Part shown: piece by piece, positions 32,005 to 42,117 of the stretch
Layout of the letters: every line of letters begins with the position of its first letter
Numbering within the stretch: position 1 is the stretch's first letter
From: Siphonodentalium dalli
Lineage: Eukaryota > Mollusca > Scaphopoda > Gadilida > Siphonodentaliidae
Reading direction: 5' to 3'
NCBI GenBank assembly: GCA_032622095.1
Contig: CP136069.1
Span: 37,234,194 to 37,298,193 of the forward strand
Length of the DNA: 64,000 nucleotides
Notes under the pieces: generated by a model
Seen by the model: only the letters and a program-made list of their open reading frames with translations
The model's database searches: none
What the model was told of the DNA's origin: nothing
Position numbers and translations under genes: made by a program

Positions 32005-32615
32005 ATAAGGTGGAGAAGGGTGGAAACTATAAGGAATTCAAATGTTTTAAAATATTGTAAATAAAATTTACCCAAAACACACTTTGAAGGATCAGTATCA
32101 GGAATTTAAAGTAAGTTTAACAATCTAAGGCTATAATACTTTTTGATCTTATTACCAGAACATTCCTACAAATGAATCAATGGGAATCAAGTAACTACTC
32201 ATTAGGGAGTATTTAGTTAGTAAAGGGTTATGCTAGAACATTATATAGACGACTAACCTACTTAATATCTCGTGATATATCCATATGTATAGATCCTTTA
32301 ACTCAATGATATTCACAACAAACGGAACCCGATCGTGTTAATAAATCCCAACACATCAGTTTATAAACCATCGATTCGTGTATAAACCGTCAGATGAAAC
32401 GGAACAATATCCTCATAAATACAATCCAAGAATAACGGAAATGTACATAAGCCTTTAAAAGACTGACAAGAGAGCATCTGAACTCTAACTTTTACAGTAG
32501 ATTAGCGTCCTAATAAAGTAAGACAAAAATGCAATGCTTCTGTCACGCACAGCCGTTGTATGTCACATCCAAGGTAATTAGGAGACGCTGCCCAAGAATA
32601 TTATGTGTGACGGAT
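32005..32615 (+). repeat. Segmental duplication, copy 2 (empty site)
   Basis: Same blocks as copy 1. At 32447-32460 the sequence GTACATAAGCCTTT is the unoccupied FB-TA site. Confidence 0.9.
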
Positions 32616-32917
32616 CACTGCTTTCTTACCATCAAGGTAAAGGCATGAATGATGGTAAGAATGTTTGTTACATGGTGTTGTTATAAAGGAATTTCCTGGT
32701 GTGTGAAATTTATAATAGATGGTTTGCTTTGATAAACTCACAGGGGTCCTGGTGTGTGTAAAGATATTATTTCATGTAATGTTGTCGACCTGGCCGCAGA
32801 TATGACTAAATTTAGACTAATTGTGTCTCCATAAATTGATTCGTGTTAGTTTCAATTATGTTTATGACATGTTATATTAGCTATTTATTTACTGAATATT
32901 TGCTGGCGTATACATAA
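32616..32917. other. Unclassified sequence
   Basis: No gene or known repeat seen. CTTACCATCAAGG / CATGAATGATGGTAAG at 32627-32660 is a short inverted repeat. Confidence 0.35.
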
Positions 32918-32969
32918 CCCTTTCATGATGGGAGATGCGCTGGTGCAGCATAAATATCCTGTGTCAGTG
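32918..32969 (+). mobile_element. TTAA-3 left-end relic
   Basis: CCCTTTCATGATGGGAG and GTGCAGCATAAATATCCTG, then cut at GTGTCAGTG where MUL-L begins (TAGATCAAGCCATG). The MUL-L probably inserted here and the rest was lost. Confidence 0.7.
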
Positions 32970-33488
32970 TAGATCAAGCCATGGGGCTCGACTCAAGCTA
33001 CGACCGTAGATATAGTACTCCATCAGTACAAAACCTGGCGGCGGAACTTTTTTTTATGTTTTGACAGGGATATTTACAACATTGAAAAAACAGTGCAGGT
33101 AATATATTTTTCAGTTAATACCTGTTCCTTTATAATGCATTTCACTGTATGTGAAAGTCGAAACTCGAAATTGCATGATTTAAGTGACTTAATTTGTGGG
33201 TGTCGCTTACAATCATAGAATTTCTCCCGAGCAATTAATAAAATATTTTATGTGATATCAACTCAATAAAGTCACAAAAAAGGATGCAATCCAGCCAATC
33301 CTGAGCTGGGACCACCTCCTACTGTGAAGTAGACTATTGAGGAACAAGTATTAACAATGAAATATATTCCCTGCCTTGTTTGTTCAATGTTAGAAAGTTC
33401 CTTGTCAGAATGGGTCAGAACATTAACACATTCTCAGGTTTTGTATTAGTGGAAATTATGATCTCTACGGACATAGCTGGAGTTGATG
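32970..33488. mobile_element. MUL-L element, right end replaced
   Basis: TAGATCAAGCCATGGGG at left. Inverted arms GTTTTGACAGGGATAT and GTTCCTTGTCAGAA. The right arm ends at TAGCTGGAGTTGATG, where FB-TA (33489) starts. No duplication can be read. Confidence 0.65.
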
Positions 33489-34057
33489 CAGTAATGACCT
33501 AAGTAATCGACTCCTTAACCCTTTACCCAACAGAAGGGCCCTGTGCCAATGCATTCTCTTATATATGCGAGTCGACCATAGGTCGCCTCGCATATATAAG
33601 AGAATGCATTGGCTTAACACATTAAAAATTATAAAATTGTTAAAGAATGTAAGAAAAAATGGTAAAAAAAGGATTTTTTTTAGGCCAATGCATTCTCTTA
33701 TATATAAGAGAATGCATTGGCACAGGGCATAACTGTAACCATCACAATGTGGTCAATGAGCTGGTTCCAATGATATCCATATTTGTATGGTTTTATTGAG
33801 ACAGACCCAAGATAATTTAGGCTGTTGCAGCTTTATTTGGCCGTTTTTGGCCGGTTTGTTGGGTAAAGGGTTAACCAGAGCAGAATTATGGGTAACTTTT
33901 CAGGATTTAGTCGGAAATATGGCTTGTTGCCATGCATTGGAAAGCTCTCAGTGAGAGCTTTCCGATCAATGGCAACAAGCCATATTTCCGACTAAATCCT
34001 GAAAAGTTACCCATAATTCTGCTGTGGTTAAGGAGTCGATTACTTAGGGCATTACTG
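33489..34057. mobile_element. FB-TA interrupted by TTAA-1
   Basis: CAGTAATGACC ... GGGCATTACTG + TA. The left arm is split at its only TTAA (ATCGACTCC|TTAA) by the TTAA-1 at 33519-33870 and resumes with CCAGAGCAGAATTATGGG. Confidence 0.88.
33519..33870 (+). mobile_element. TTAA-1 nested in FB-TA; hairpin 2 shortened
   Basis: TTAA at 33515-33518 and 33871-33874. Hairpin 2 (33683-33720) has lost its centre and reads CTCTTATATATAAGAG, still a perfect palindrome, as expected from replication slippage at the hairpin. Confidence 0.9.
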
Positions 34058-34079
34058 TATTCATGGCATGATATATAAT

Positions 34080-34136
34080 GCCAGTGCATTCTCTTATATA
34101 TGCGAGTTTCCCATAAGGAGCCTCGCATATATAAAA
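34080..34136 (+). repeat. Solo TTAA-3 hairpin
   Basis: GCCAGTGCATTCTC ... GTTTCCCATAAGGAGCC ... CGCATATATAAAA. No terminal repeats around it. The right arm is cut. Confidence 0.6.
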
Positions 34137-34606
34137 ATCATACAGAAGGTCCCAAAATAACATATTTGTCGTGATATGGCTTAGCGGCTGAAAGGACGCT
34201 CAGCGCCTACATATCTCATCTCGGACATTCTACGACTGGAGATTGATAGGAAGTGGACCACAATGAACAATTACCACGCAAATAAGATGATAGAGATGAC
34301 GATAACCCACTCAGCTCACCGCGTCCGTGTTTCCTTTAGAGTCCACAAACCAATCAAATTAGTTGCTTTATTCTCGGGCAGACATGATCGCCCATCTTAT
34401 TTTCCGCCTCACCGAGCTCCTTTCTCCCTGATGACTCCTGAGAACAGTTGTCTACATGGTTCACAGGTTCCGACAATTCCTCAAGATGAGTATATTAGGG
34501 AAGCCGGACCCTTTCATTCCCACATCAGCTTTACGACTACTATATTAGGGAAGCCGCACCCTTTCATCCCCACACTAGCTTTATGGCTAGTATATAGTAA
34601 GGAGAC
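34137..34606. other. Low-copy sequence with a ~54-bp direct repeat
   Basis: TATATTAGGGAAGCCGGACCC and TATATTAGGGAAGCCGCACCC (34491 and 34540) begin two ~54-bp copies with CCCACAYYAGCTTTA. The 143-codon frame (34263-34694) crosses into TTAA-3 and FB-TA and is not supported as a gene. Confidence 0.5.
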
Positions 34607-35054
34607 AGACCCTTTCATGATGGAAGGTACATGTGCTGGTGCAGCACTTAAAAGATCCTGTGTCAGTGCATGCTCTTATACAGTAATGCCCTAAGTAATC
34701 AACTCCTTAACCACAGCAGAATTATGGGTAACTTTTCAGGATTTAGTCGGAAATATGGCTTGTTGCCATTCATTGGAAAGCTCTCCCCGAGAGCTTTCCG
34801 ATGAATGGCAACAAGCCATATTTCCGACGAAATCCTGAAAAGTTAATACCCATAATTCTGCTGTGGTTAAGGAGTCGATTACTTAGGGCATTACTGTATA
34901 TGCGAGTCTCCCATAGGGAGCCTCGCATATATAATGGTATGCACTGGCTTACAAGGTCAAGGTAAATATTTATAGGACAATGTGTTCTCTTATATATGCG
35001 AGGCTCCCTATAGGAGCCTCACATATATAAGTGAATGCATTGGCACAGGGTTTT
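34607..35054 (+). mobile_element. TTAA-3 interrupted by FB-TA
   Basis: CCCTTTCATGATGGAAGG at left. Hairpin 1 is split inside its left arm (CTCTTATA|FB-TA|TATGCGAG) by the FB-TA at 34681-34896. Hairpin 2 is intact. The right end is lost after GGGTTTTCACAAAATG. Confidence 0.82.
34681..34896. mobile_element. FB-TA nested in a TTAA-3 hairpin
   Basis: TA (34679-34680) CAGTAATGCCC ... GGGCATTACTG TA (34897-34898). Both arms are complete with turn CTCTCCCCGAGAG. It has a 3-base insertion (TTAATACCC) in the right arm. Confidence 0.93.
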
Positions 35055-35093
35055 CACAAAATGTATTAGGGAGATAGACCCGATAAATATATT

Positions 35094-35473
35094 GAAGTGA
35101 TGTGAAACACTCCATGCAGTAGGGTGATCAAATAGAAATGGAGAATAATCTTGTTCAAAGTAGTTATTTTTACAAATATTTATCTAAATTGACAACCGTA
35201 CACACCGACATTCTTATATATTAATTAAATGAAGTGACTGCCGATGGCGAAATCGTTTTCGTTAGTTTATCGCTGATAGAAGCGTCCCGATTCGAGTAGT
35301 AAATATTTACAATTTAATGTAGTTCAAACAATGTTTTCTATGGAGTGGTACGGTCGATTTGCTTGAAATTTTCGGTGATGTTAGTCGAATGATACATTCC
35401 TCCAGTTGGCATAGCACCTGAATACTCACTTATCAGTTTCACACACCCAAACAAGTACATAATATGTCATTAA
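35094..35473 (+). repeat. FB-K single arm
   Basis: GAAGTGATGTGAAACACTCC to CATAATATGTCATTAA, with TTCTATGGAGTGGTACGG and CGTCCCGATTCGAGTAG. It sits inside a series of TATTAGGGAGA-type repeats that resume on both sides. Confidence 0.65.
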
Positions 35474-35790
35474 GGAGATATGTGATGAGAATATTAGGGA
35501 AATATGTGATGAGAATATTAGGGAGATACGTGATGAGAATACCAGGGAGATATGCAAAAAGTATATTTATCGGGAGACAAACCTAATGAGTATATTTGGG
35601 AGAATCAGGAGACATTTTACTCATCAGCTGATTATTCAGGGCGATTAACCTCTTGGCTGCTATACGTCCATATTGAGGACGGACGTAAAGTGTCATGCTA
35701 TGTGCTATACATCCATACTCAGGACGGACGTAAAGTGTCACACTGTGTGCTATACATCATTAATGAGTACGGACCTACAGTAATTTAGTC
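35474..35790 (+). repeat. Short tandem repeats (25 bp and ~54 bp)
   Basis: GATATGTGATGAGAATATTAG occurs three times at 35478-35548 (25-bp period). GGACGGACGTAAAGTGTCA with CTATACATCCATA occurs two to three times at 35656-35770 (~54 bp). The 78-codon frame is made of these repeats. A FB-TA scrap (TTTAGTCGGAAATATGGC) is at 35783. Confidence 0.65.
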
Positions 35791-35851
35791 GGAAATATGG
35801 CTTGTTGTCGAAAGCGCTAGACCATTTTTAGGATATTCAAGTGATTGAGTA

Positions 35852-36065
35852 CAGTAATGCCCTAATTAATCGACTCCTTAACCACTGCAGAATTTTGGGT
35901 AATTTTTCAGAATTTAGTCGGAAATATGGCTTGTTGCCATTCATCGGAAAGCTCTCGGGGGAGAGCATTCCGATGAATGGCAACAAGCCATATTTCCGAC
36001 TAAATCCTGAAAAGTTACCCATAATTCAGCTGTGGTTAAGAAGTCGATTACTTAGAGCATTACTG
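35852..36065. mobile_element. FB-TA element
   Basis: TA (35850-35851) CAGTAATGCCC ... GAGCATTACTG TA (36066-36067). The two ends differ (GCCC vs GAGC), which shows independent drift of the arms. Confidence 0.92.
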
Positions 36066-36300
36066 TACTTCACCGGACTAGCGAGCAGACAGCCATCATT
36101 CATAATGGTAACTCAGAAATTAGGCCATGGAATCAGTTTAAGGAAGATTGTATGATGTTCCAGGACTTTGTATGATAACAGCCTCTACATGGAGTCAGTT
36201 TTAGGGTTTTTGTGATAATTCCCGTTAAATTTTACTACTGAAAAATGGTCACAAATTCTGCGACTCAGCACATGACTTCATTCGGCAGTGAAGAGGTTAA

Positions 36301-36557
36301 CCCTTTTTATACTAAGTAGATTATCCCATTCAGTCATAAAAGTGTACATTGGAACAGTATATTATTCATTTGGAGGGGTGTTCAGTCTCCATGTAACAAA
36401 AGCAAACAACGGACAGAAAAATAGATAATACACATGTACAAGACAGAATGATTCATATTCATTGGTGGGAAATGTTCAGATAAAATGAACTTAATTATTA
36501 TCTGAACAAAATTTTCGAAGGAATCTTCTCGTCAATGAGTACTTAGTAAAGAATGGG
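36301..36557 (+). mobile_element. TTAA-4 piggyBac-like MITE
   Basis: TTAA (36297-36300) CCCTTTTTATACTAAGTAG ... ACTTAGTAAAGAATGGG TTAA (36558-36561). The interior has GTCATAAAAGTGTACATTGG and a palindromic core TTCAGATAA...TTATCTGAA. No hairpin cassette. Confidence 0.85.
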
Positions 36558-36569
36558 TTAATAACGAGC

Positions 36570-37625
36570 AGACCCAGGCAGGGACAAGCCCAGAGGGCGA
36601 CTTGGGAGAATATTCTCCCTAAAATGTGCCACTTCTCCCTATATTTGTCTCGGTGATAAGTGACTTCTCTCTCATATACCAGTATGCATATTTGAAAACA
36701 ACATATAAATCAAAGTGTATTTACTTCTTATAATGGTGTATTTGTTTTTTTATCATTTATTCATATTTTTGGTACAATTTTCAATTATTAAATGGTGTAT
36801 TACATACATACATAATCCAGAAAGTACTTATCACAGACACATGATTTTTTTTTATATTGTAACAGTACGAATAAATAAATTTGTTGCCATGACCCTCAAA
36901 TGTGTTTTTACTCTATATTTGTCGGAGATTTTGCATGTATGGTGTTTTTGGTCTAAAATGGTGTACTTATACTCATTATAATGGTATTATAATGGGCTCT
37001 TAATTGTATTGCATATCAAATCCAGTTGGAAGTCGGGATTTTTTTTACCCTGTGCCAATGCATTCTCTTATATATCCGAGTCGACCATAGGTCGCCTCGC
37101 ATATATAAGAGAATGCATTGGCCTAACAATTTTTTATCATTTTTTTAAAATAAATGTTTCTTACAATTTTTAGGACATAAAATAAAAAACATCCATTACC
37201 CTGCAGGGAGCCCCACACATATATAGAAGCATATAGAAGAGTGTCGTCTGCTCATGTTTGTCTGGGGCTCTGTATGGGTGAAATTGTAAAATTGTTAAAG
37301 AATACAAGAAAAAATTATTAAAATTGTAAAAAATTGTTAGGCCAATGCATTCTCTTATATATGCGAGGCGACCTATGGTCGACTCGCATATATAAGAGAA
37401 TGCATTGGCACAGGGTAAAAAAATCCCGACTTACAACTGGATTTGATATGGCAGGTCACAAATGGGATCGTGTATTGCATAATACTTATTGGATCACATA
37501 AAGGTGATATTAGAGAGTAAATCTTCAGCTTTTGTGACTTCTTCCTGATAACAGCCCATTTCTCCCTAATAATCTTTTAGGGAGAAGTGACTTCTCCCAA
37601 TCTGAAACCTCACTGGCGTCAGATC
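36570..37625 (+). repeat. Repeat P, interrupted by a cassette element
   Basis: TTCTCCCTAAAATGTGCCAC and GACTTCTCTCTCATATACCAG at left match 53103-53170. TTTAGGGAGAAGTGACTTCT is at the right end. It is split by the element at 37015-37470. The 88-codon frame at 36715 is AT-rich and unrecognised. Confidence 0.55.
37015..37470. mobile_element. Hairpin-cassette element with 10-bp duplication
   Basis: Bounded by TGTATTGCAT (37005-37014 and 37471-37480). Inverted arms ATCAAATCCAGTTG / CAACTGGATTTGAT, then AAGTCGGGATTTTTTT / AAAAAAATCCCGACTT, then CCCTGTGCC-hairpin on both sides. The middle contains CTGCAGGGAGCCCC. The right end extends ~20 bp beyond the inverted arm. Duplication length suggests a Mutator-like mechanism. 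Confidence 0.7.
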
Positions 37626-37911
37626 ATAGACATTGCCCATATAATGATCAAAGCTTTGATAGAATCTACCAGACAATGTTTAAATTCTTATGAGGACGAT
37701 AAATCTGCCAAATTCCTGAAGGAAATCTTCTATTGATAAAATCAAAAGCTGTAAAAATATGCTTCAATATGCATATGCAAATATGGAAATTAGACGGCTA
37801 TCCGGAACAATGATGAATGATGATAGGAGCACAAATAAGCCCTGCATACTGAAATTTAAATAAGTTTTCTAAAGGAGATATCTCCCGGGAGTTGCCATGC
37901 ATAGCCCATTC

Positions 37912-37940
37912 AAGCCTTAAATAGTGTGTCTGTCATTTGC
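37912..37940 (+). mobile_element. hAT-E left-end relic
   Basis: CAAGCCTTAAATAGTGTGTC then TGTCATTTGC. The stem-loop is absent. Confidence 0.55.
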
Positions 37941-37986
37941 GAAGATGGTTATAGATTCCAAACAATTGCAAATTTGTGATTGACAC

Positions 37987-38389
37987 AAAGTCTGAGTTTA
38001 GTGTGCCTGTCATTTGCAGAATGAGGTCCCCAGTGGGTGAATTTAGGGATGCTATCATACACAGCGGGCTAGCATCACTAAATTCACACTCTGGCGACCT
38101 AATTCTGCATGGCCTCATCAGCTATTGGAGACGTAGACTCAGATTGATGTTCCCAAAAGGTGAACATTATGATGTTCACCCATTGGGAACCTCGGTTATG
38201 CAAGAATCTAAACTAAAAAAGAAAAAAGATTCTTAATTTGTGAAGAAATTTGATAATAAAAAAACATTCCAGAGAAGACGAGGCCTAAGCAGAATTTAGT
38301 GATACTAGACCACATAGCGGGATAGCATAACTGAATTCACCCTCTGGGGACCTCATTCTGCAAATGACAGGCACATTAACTCAGGCTTG
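37987..38389 (+). mobile_element. hAT-E element with exact 8-bp duplication
   Basis: ATTGACAC at 37979-37986 and 38390-38397. Left end AAAGTCTGAGTTTAGTG (first base changed), right end TTAACTCAGGCTTG. Two stem-loops, the second with its first arm shortened (GCAGAATTTAGTG). Confidence 0.88.
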
Positions 38390-38439
38390 ATTGACACAAA
38401 GGGACCGTATAAAGCAGATTCATAATTATCAGTATTAAC

Positions 38440-38900
38440 CCTTTCTATACTAAATACTCATTGATGAGTAGTAATAACCCATTGGAAATGTTCAAATAAT
38501 AAGTTCAACAAACGTACAGTAATGCTCTAATTAATCGACCTCTTAACCACAGCGGAATTATGGGTAACTTTTCAGGATTTAGTCGGAAATATGGCTTGTT
38601 GCCATTCATCGGAAAGCTCTCCCCGAGAGCTTTCCGATGAATGGCAACAAGACAAATTTCCGACTAAAAAGTTACCCATAATTCTGCTGTGGTTAATTAT
38701 ATAAGAGGTCGATTAAATAGAGCATTACTGTAGTTGAACTTATTATCTGAACATTTTCCCTAACGAATATGAATCCTTCTGCACTTGTTTTATCTTTTCG
38801 TCATACTTTTGTCTGCTTTTATTACCTGAACACCCTTTCAAACAAATAATAGAACATTCCAATGTATACTTTCATAACTGTGCGGGAGAATCTATTTCTC
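38440..38900 (-). mobile_element. TTAA-4 copy interrupted by FB-TA
   Basis: CCCTTTCTATACTAAATAC at left. The palindromic core is split at AACGTA|TAGTTG by FB-TA. The right part (CCAATGTATACTTTCATAAC) runs out in 'gtgcgggagaatc' without a clear CCCTTT end. Confidence 0.65.
38517..38730. mobile_element. FB-TA element nested in TTAA-4
   Basis: TA (38515-38516) CAGTAATGCTC ... GAGCATTACTG TA (38731-38732). The right arm lacks GAAATCCT and has an 11-bp TTATATAAGAG insertion after GTGGTTAA. Confidence 0.9.
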
Positions 38901-39402
38901 ACACATACACCATCGCTACTAAAATATCAGCAATAGCATGCACCCAAGTATTATTTTATACCTCCCATCTGCAATATAACTCCAACAGTTCTATCAGACA
39001 TCACACAATTGTGTTAAAAGTAATTTTGAGGAAATGTTTAGAAAGCATTACATGATATAATACTTACACATTGGATAAAAACATCACAGGGTAACAGGGA
39101 TAACACAGATAGACCGAGTGATGTAATTTGTTTCCTAGTAATCTCCTGGGAGATCTGGTCACCTTTTCAATTTTCCCATGTGTCAAACTGAATAACGATT
39201 GATATATTTCCATCATTATCTCTGACAAGATATATCTCAATTGTCGAACTAAGCAGCATCAATGGTTTTTGTCAGGAAAGCTAATTGTAAGGAATAAATT
39301 TCAGGAGTCTAAAACCGAAGTACCATGGCGCTGGTTCTGTTGTCAAATATTACAAAATTTTCTGGAAGTACTACGAAAGTACAACAAATGAAATAATATT
39401 AA
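38901..39402. other. Unclassified low-copy sequence
   Basis: No gene, hairpin or repeat match seen. Confidence 0.3.
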
Positions 39403-40209
39403 CAAGACTGTATTTAGTGTTCCTGTCATTTGCAGAATGAGGTCCCCAGAGGGTGAATTTAGTGACACTATCCCTTAACCCTTTACCAAACAAAACGGCC
39501 AAAACCGGCCAAATAAAGCTTCAACAGCCTAAAATATCTTCGGTCTGTCTCAATAGAACCATACAAATATGGATATCATTGGAACCGGCTCATTGACCAC
39601 ATTGTGATAGTTACAGTTAGCCCTGTGCCAATGCATTCTCTTATATATGCGAGTCGACCATAGGTCGCCTCGCATATATAAGAGAATGCATTGGCCTAAA
39701 AAAAATCTTTTTTTAACACTTTTTACCATTTTTTCTTACATTCTTTAACAATTTTATAATTTTTAATGTGTTAAGCCAATGCATTCTCTTATATATGCGA
39801 GGCGACCTATGGTCGACTCGCATATATAAAAGAATGCATTGGCACAGGGCCCTTCTGTTGGGTAAAGGGTTAAAGTTGGCTAGCATCACTAAACTCACCC
39901 TCATTCTGCTTAGGCTTCATCTCTGGAAAGTTTCTTTATTATCAAATTTCTATAGAAACTTCTTAACATAGATTCAATTTCTTTTTTAGTTTCGTTTCTC
40001 TATATTCCCAAATTGGCGGACGACACATTGCATAATCGAGGTTACCAATGGGTGTATATCACAATATTCATCATTTGGGAACCTCAATCTGAGTCTATAT
40101 CTCCCATAACAGATGAGGTCATGGAGAATGAGTTCCCCAGAGGGTGAATTTGGTGATGCTAGCCCACTATGCGGGATAGCGTCACTAAATTCACCCTCTG
40201 GGGACCTAA
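39403..40209 (-). mobile_element. hAT-E copy interrupted by TTAA-1, right end lost
   Basis: CAAGACTGTATTTAGTGTTC at left. Stem-loop 1 is split at ACTATCCC|TTAA. The middle is in reverse orientation (GAAAGTTTCTTTATTATC). Stem-loop 2 ends at CCTCTGGGGACCTAATGG, after which the terminus is missing. Confidence 0.7.
39479..39869 (-). mobile_element. TTAA-1 nested in the hAT-E stem-loop
   Basis: TTAA at 39475-39478 and 39870-39873. Reverse orientation (CCCTTTACCAAACAAAACGG first). Both hairpins complete. Confidence 0.9.
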
Positions 40210-40700
40210 TGGGCAGTACAAATTATCATATTCAAAAAAATTGTGAATTCTGCTCTTTGTCAATTGTTGCAGTACTGATGCATAATACTTTATTCAACCC
40301 AAATGTTCATTGCTGTGGCCTAATAAACAATGTGCACATGAGGGTATATTCATGTACGCTGTTGTTCACGATGTTTGACAGCGATTATTTCATGATGCCA
40401 ATATTTCAACATCAATCGAGTTTGTCAGAAAACCTGATTAGTAAAACAAATTGAAGTAACTATTGACCAAATTGTAAACCTTTGGAGTGCGAGCGCTGTA
40501 AGAGCTCAATAGTTTGGCCACGTTATGTCAATCTACTGGTGCAAATCAAATTTACCACAGTTAATCTCTGGGGAAACCTTCGATGTAATTTATATCGTTT
40601 CTCCGAACTTTCTCTCTGATGTCAGAAGATTGGCCTTGATCGTACTGACCTGATACCATAAAGTACAAAATTAAATTACTCCGCATCTTCGGAGGTAGTG
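40210..40700. other. Unclassified low-copy sequence
   Basis: No repeat match seen. The plus-strand frame 40113-40454 starts in the hAT-E stem-loop; its tail has no recognised domain. Confidence 0.3.
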
Positions 40701-40703
40701 AGT

Positions 40704-41140
40704 CTGAGTTTAGTGTGTCAGTCATTTGCAGAATGAGGTCCTCAGAGGGTGAATTTAGTTACGCTATCCCGCACAGCAGGCTAGCATCACCAAATTCACC
40801 CTCTTGGGACCTCATTCTGCATGGCCTCGTCTGGTATGGGCAACATAGACTCAGATTGAAGTTCCCAAATGGTGAATATTGTGCTGTACACCCATTGGGA
40901 ACCTCAAATATACAAGGTGTCGTCTGCCAATTTGGCGTTATAGAGAAACTAAACTAAAAAAGAAATAGAATCTATGTGAAGAAGTTTCTATAGAAATTTT
41001 ATAATAAAGAAACTTTCCAGAAAAGATAAAGCCTAAGCAGAATGAGGTCCTCAGAGGGTGAATTTAGTGACGCTATGCAGGATAGCATCACTAAATTCAC
41101 CATCTGGGAACCTGATCATTCTGCAAATGAGTCACACTAA
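40704..41140 (+). mobile_element. hAT-E element with imperfect 8-9 bp duplication
   Basis: Left flank TCGGAGGTA and right flank TCGGAGGCA differ at one base. Ends GTGAGTCTGAGTTTAGTG and CACTAAACTCAGGCT. The second stem-loop has lost its tip (GTGACGCTATGCAGG). Confidence 0.7.
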
Positions 41141-41311
41141 ACTCAGGCTTCGGAGGCAGCCAATTGATCGAGTTCGGATGTTGATCATGTATAAGTTATA
41201 TATCGTGTTGATTTACATGAAGTTAAAGACCTATGTCAGATGAACTATATTATTTCATTATTTTAATTTGATTTCGTGATGGAGACCATAATAACATACT
41301 ATACTGGCATA

Positions 41312-41452
41312 CAGTAATGCTCTAAGTAATCGACTCCTTAACCACAGCAGAATTATGGGTAATTTTTCATGATTTAGTCGGAAATATAGCTTGTTGCCAT
41401 TCATCGGAAAGCTCTCACTTGGTTAAAGAGTCGATTACTTAGAGCATTACTG
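41312..41452. mobile_element. FB-TA with deleted right arm
   Basis: TA CAGTAATGCTC ... GAGCATTACTG TA (41453-41454), only 141 bp. The jump occurs at CTCTCACTTGGTTAAAG, just past the hairpin turn. Confidence 0.88.
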
Positions 41453-41655
41453 TACCCCACAGTACCAAAGTGGGGCCACAGAAGGTCATTACTAATTTTT
41501 CTAGATAAAAATCACTCATTGCCTATATATTGGCAAAGCTTACATGTCAAGATAAATCATGTTCTGGCATAATTTTAAGGGAGACAACAAACTGTTAGCA
41601 GCATCAGTATAGATATATTTTATGAAATGATCATGACTTGATGTAAATAAGTATC

Positions 41656-42109
41656 CAAGGCTCAAAATAAGTGGCCGATCACAGTCAATGTCCAACGAAA
41701 ATTAGCTTATGTCCAGTGCACTTCTGTATCTGTCGGACATTTTGTCCAATGCAATTCTTTAAACAATTTGTATCTGTCCAAGGAGCCACTTCTGGCCAAA
41801 TAGGGCATTGAAAGTAAATATAAATATAGTGAATATAATTATGTCGAATTGCATGTGTATTTATTAATCAACGTAAAGTTTTTAACTTTTGAAAACTAAA
41901 ATAACATGGGTTTTTCCTAGGTGGCAATTTAGTAGATGCTCACTAAATTGTGCGCATCATTGACAAATAATAAGTCGATTCAAAATTTAAATACTGTCTC
42001 ATACAGTACATCTGAAAATTTAACAGACACCATTTTGAAATGACCAACACCATCCATTTGGTGCCTGTCATTTTGACAGTCAGTAAAAAAATAATTATTT
42101 TGAGCCTTG
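41656..42109. mobile_element. Short hAT MITE with 8-bp duplication
   Basis: TAAGTATC at 41648-41655 and 42110-42117. Ends CAAGGCTCAAAATAAGTGG and ATTATTTTGAGCCTTG. Sub-terminal GTCGGACATTTTGTCC is shared with the hAT at 62959-63813 (GTCGGACAAAATGTCC), so that element is a likely source family. No coding capacity. Confidence 0.88.
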
Positions 42110-42117
42110 TAAGTATC

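Noticed and set aside
34263-34694. 143-codon plus-strand open frame.
   Set aside because: Its 3' third runs through a TTAA-3 end into FB-TA, and part is a 54-bp direct repeat. No domain is recognisable.
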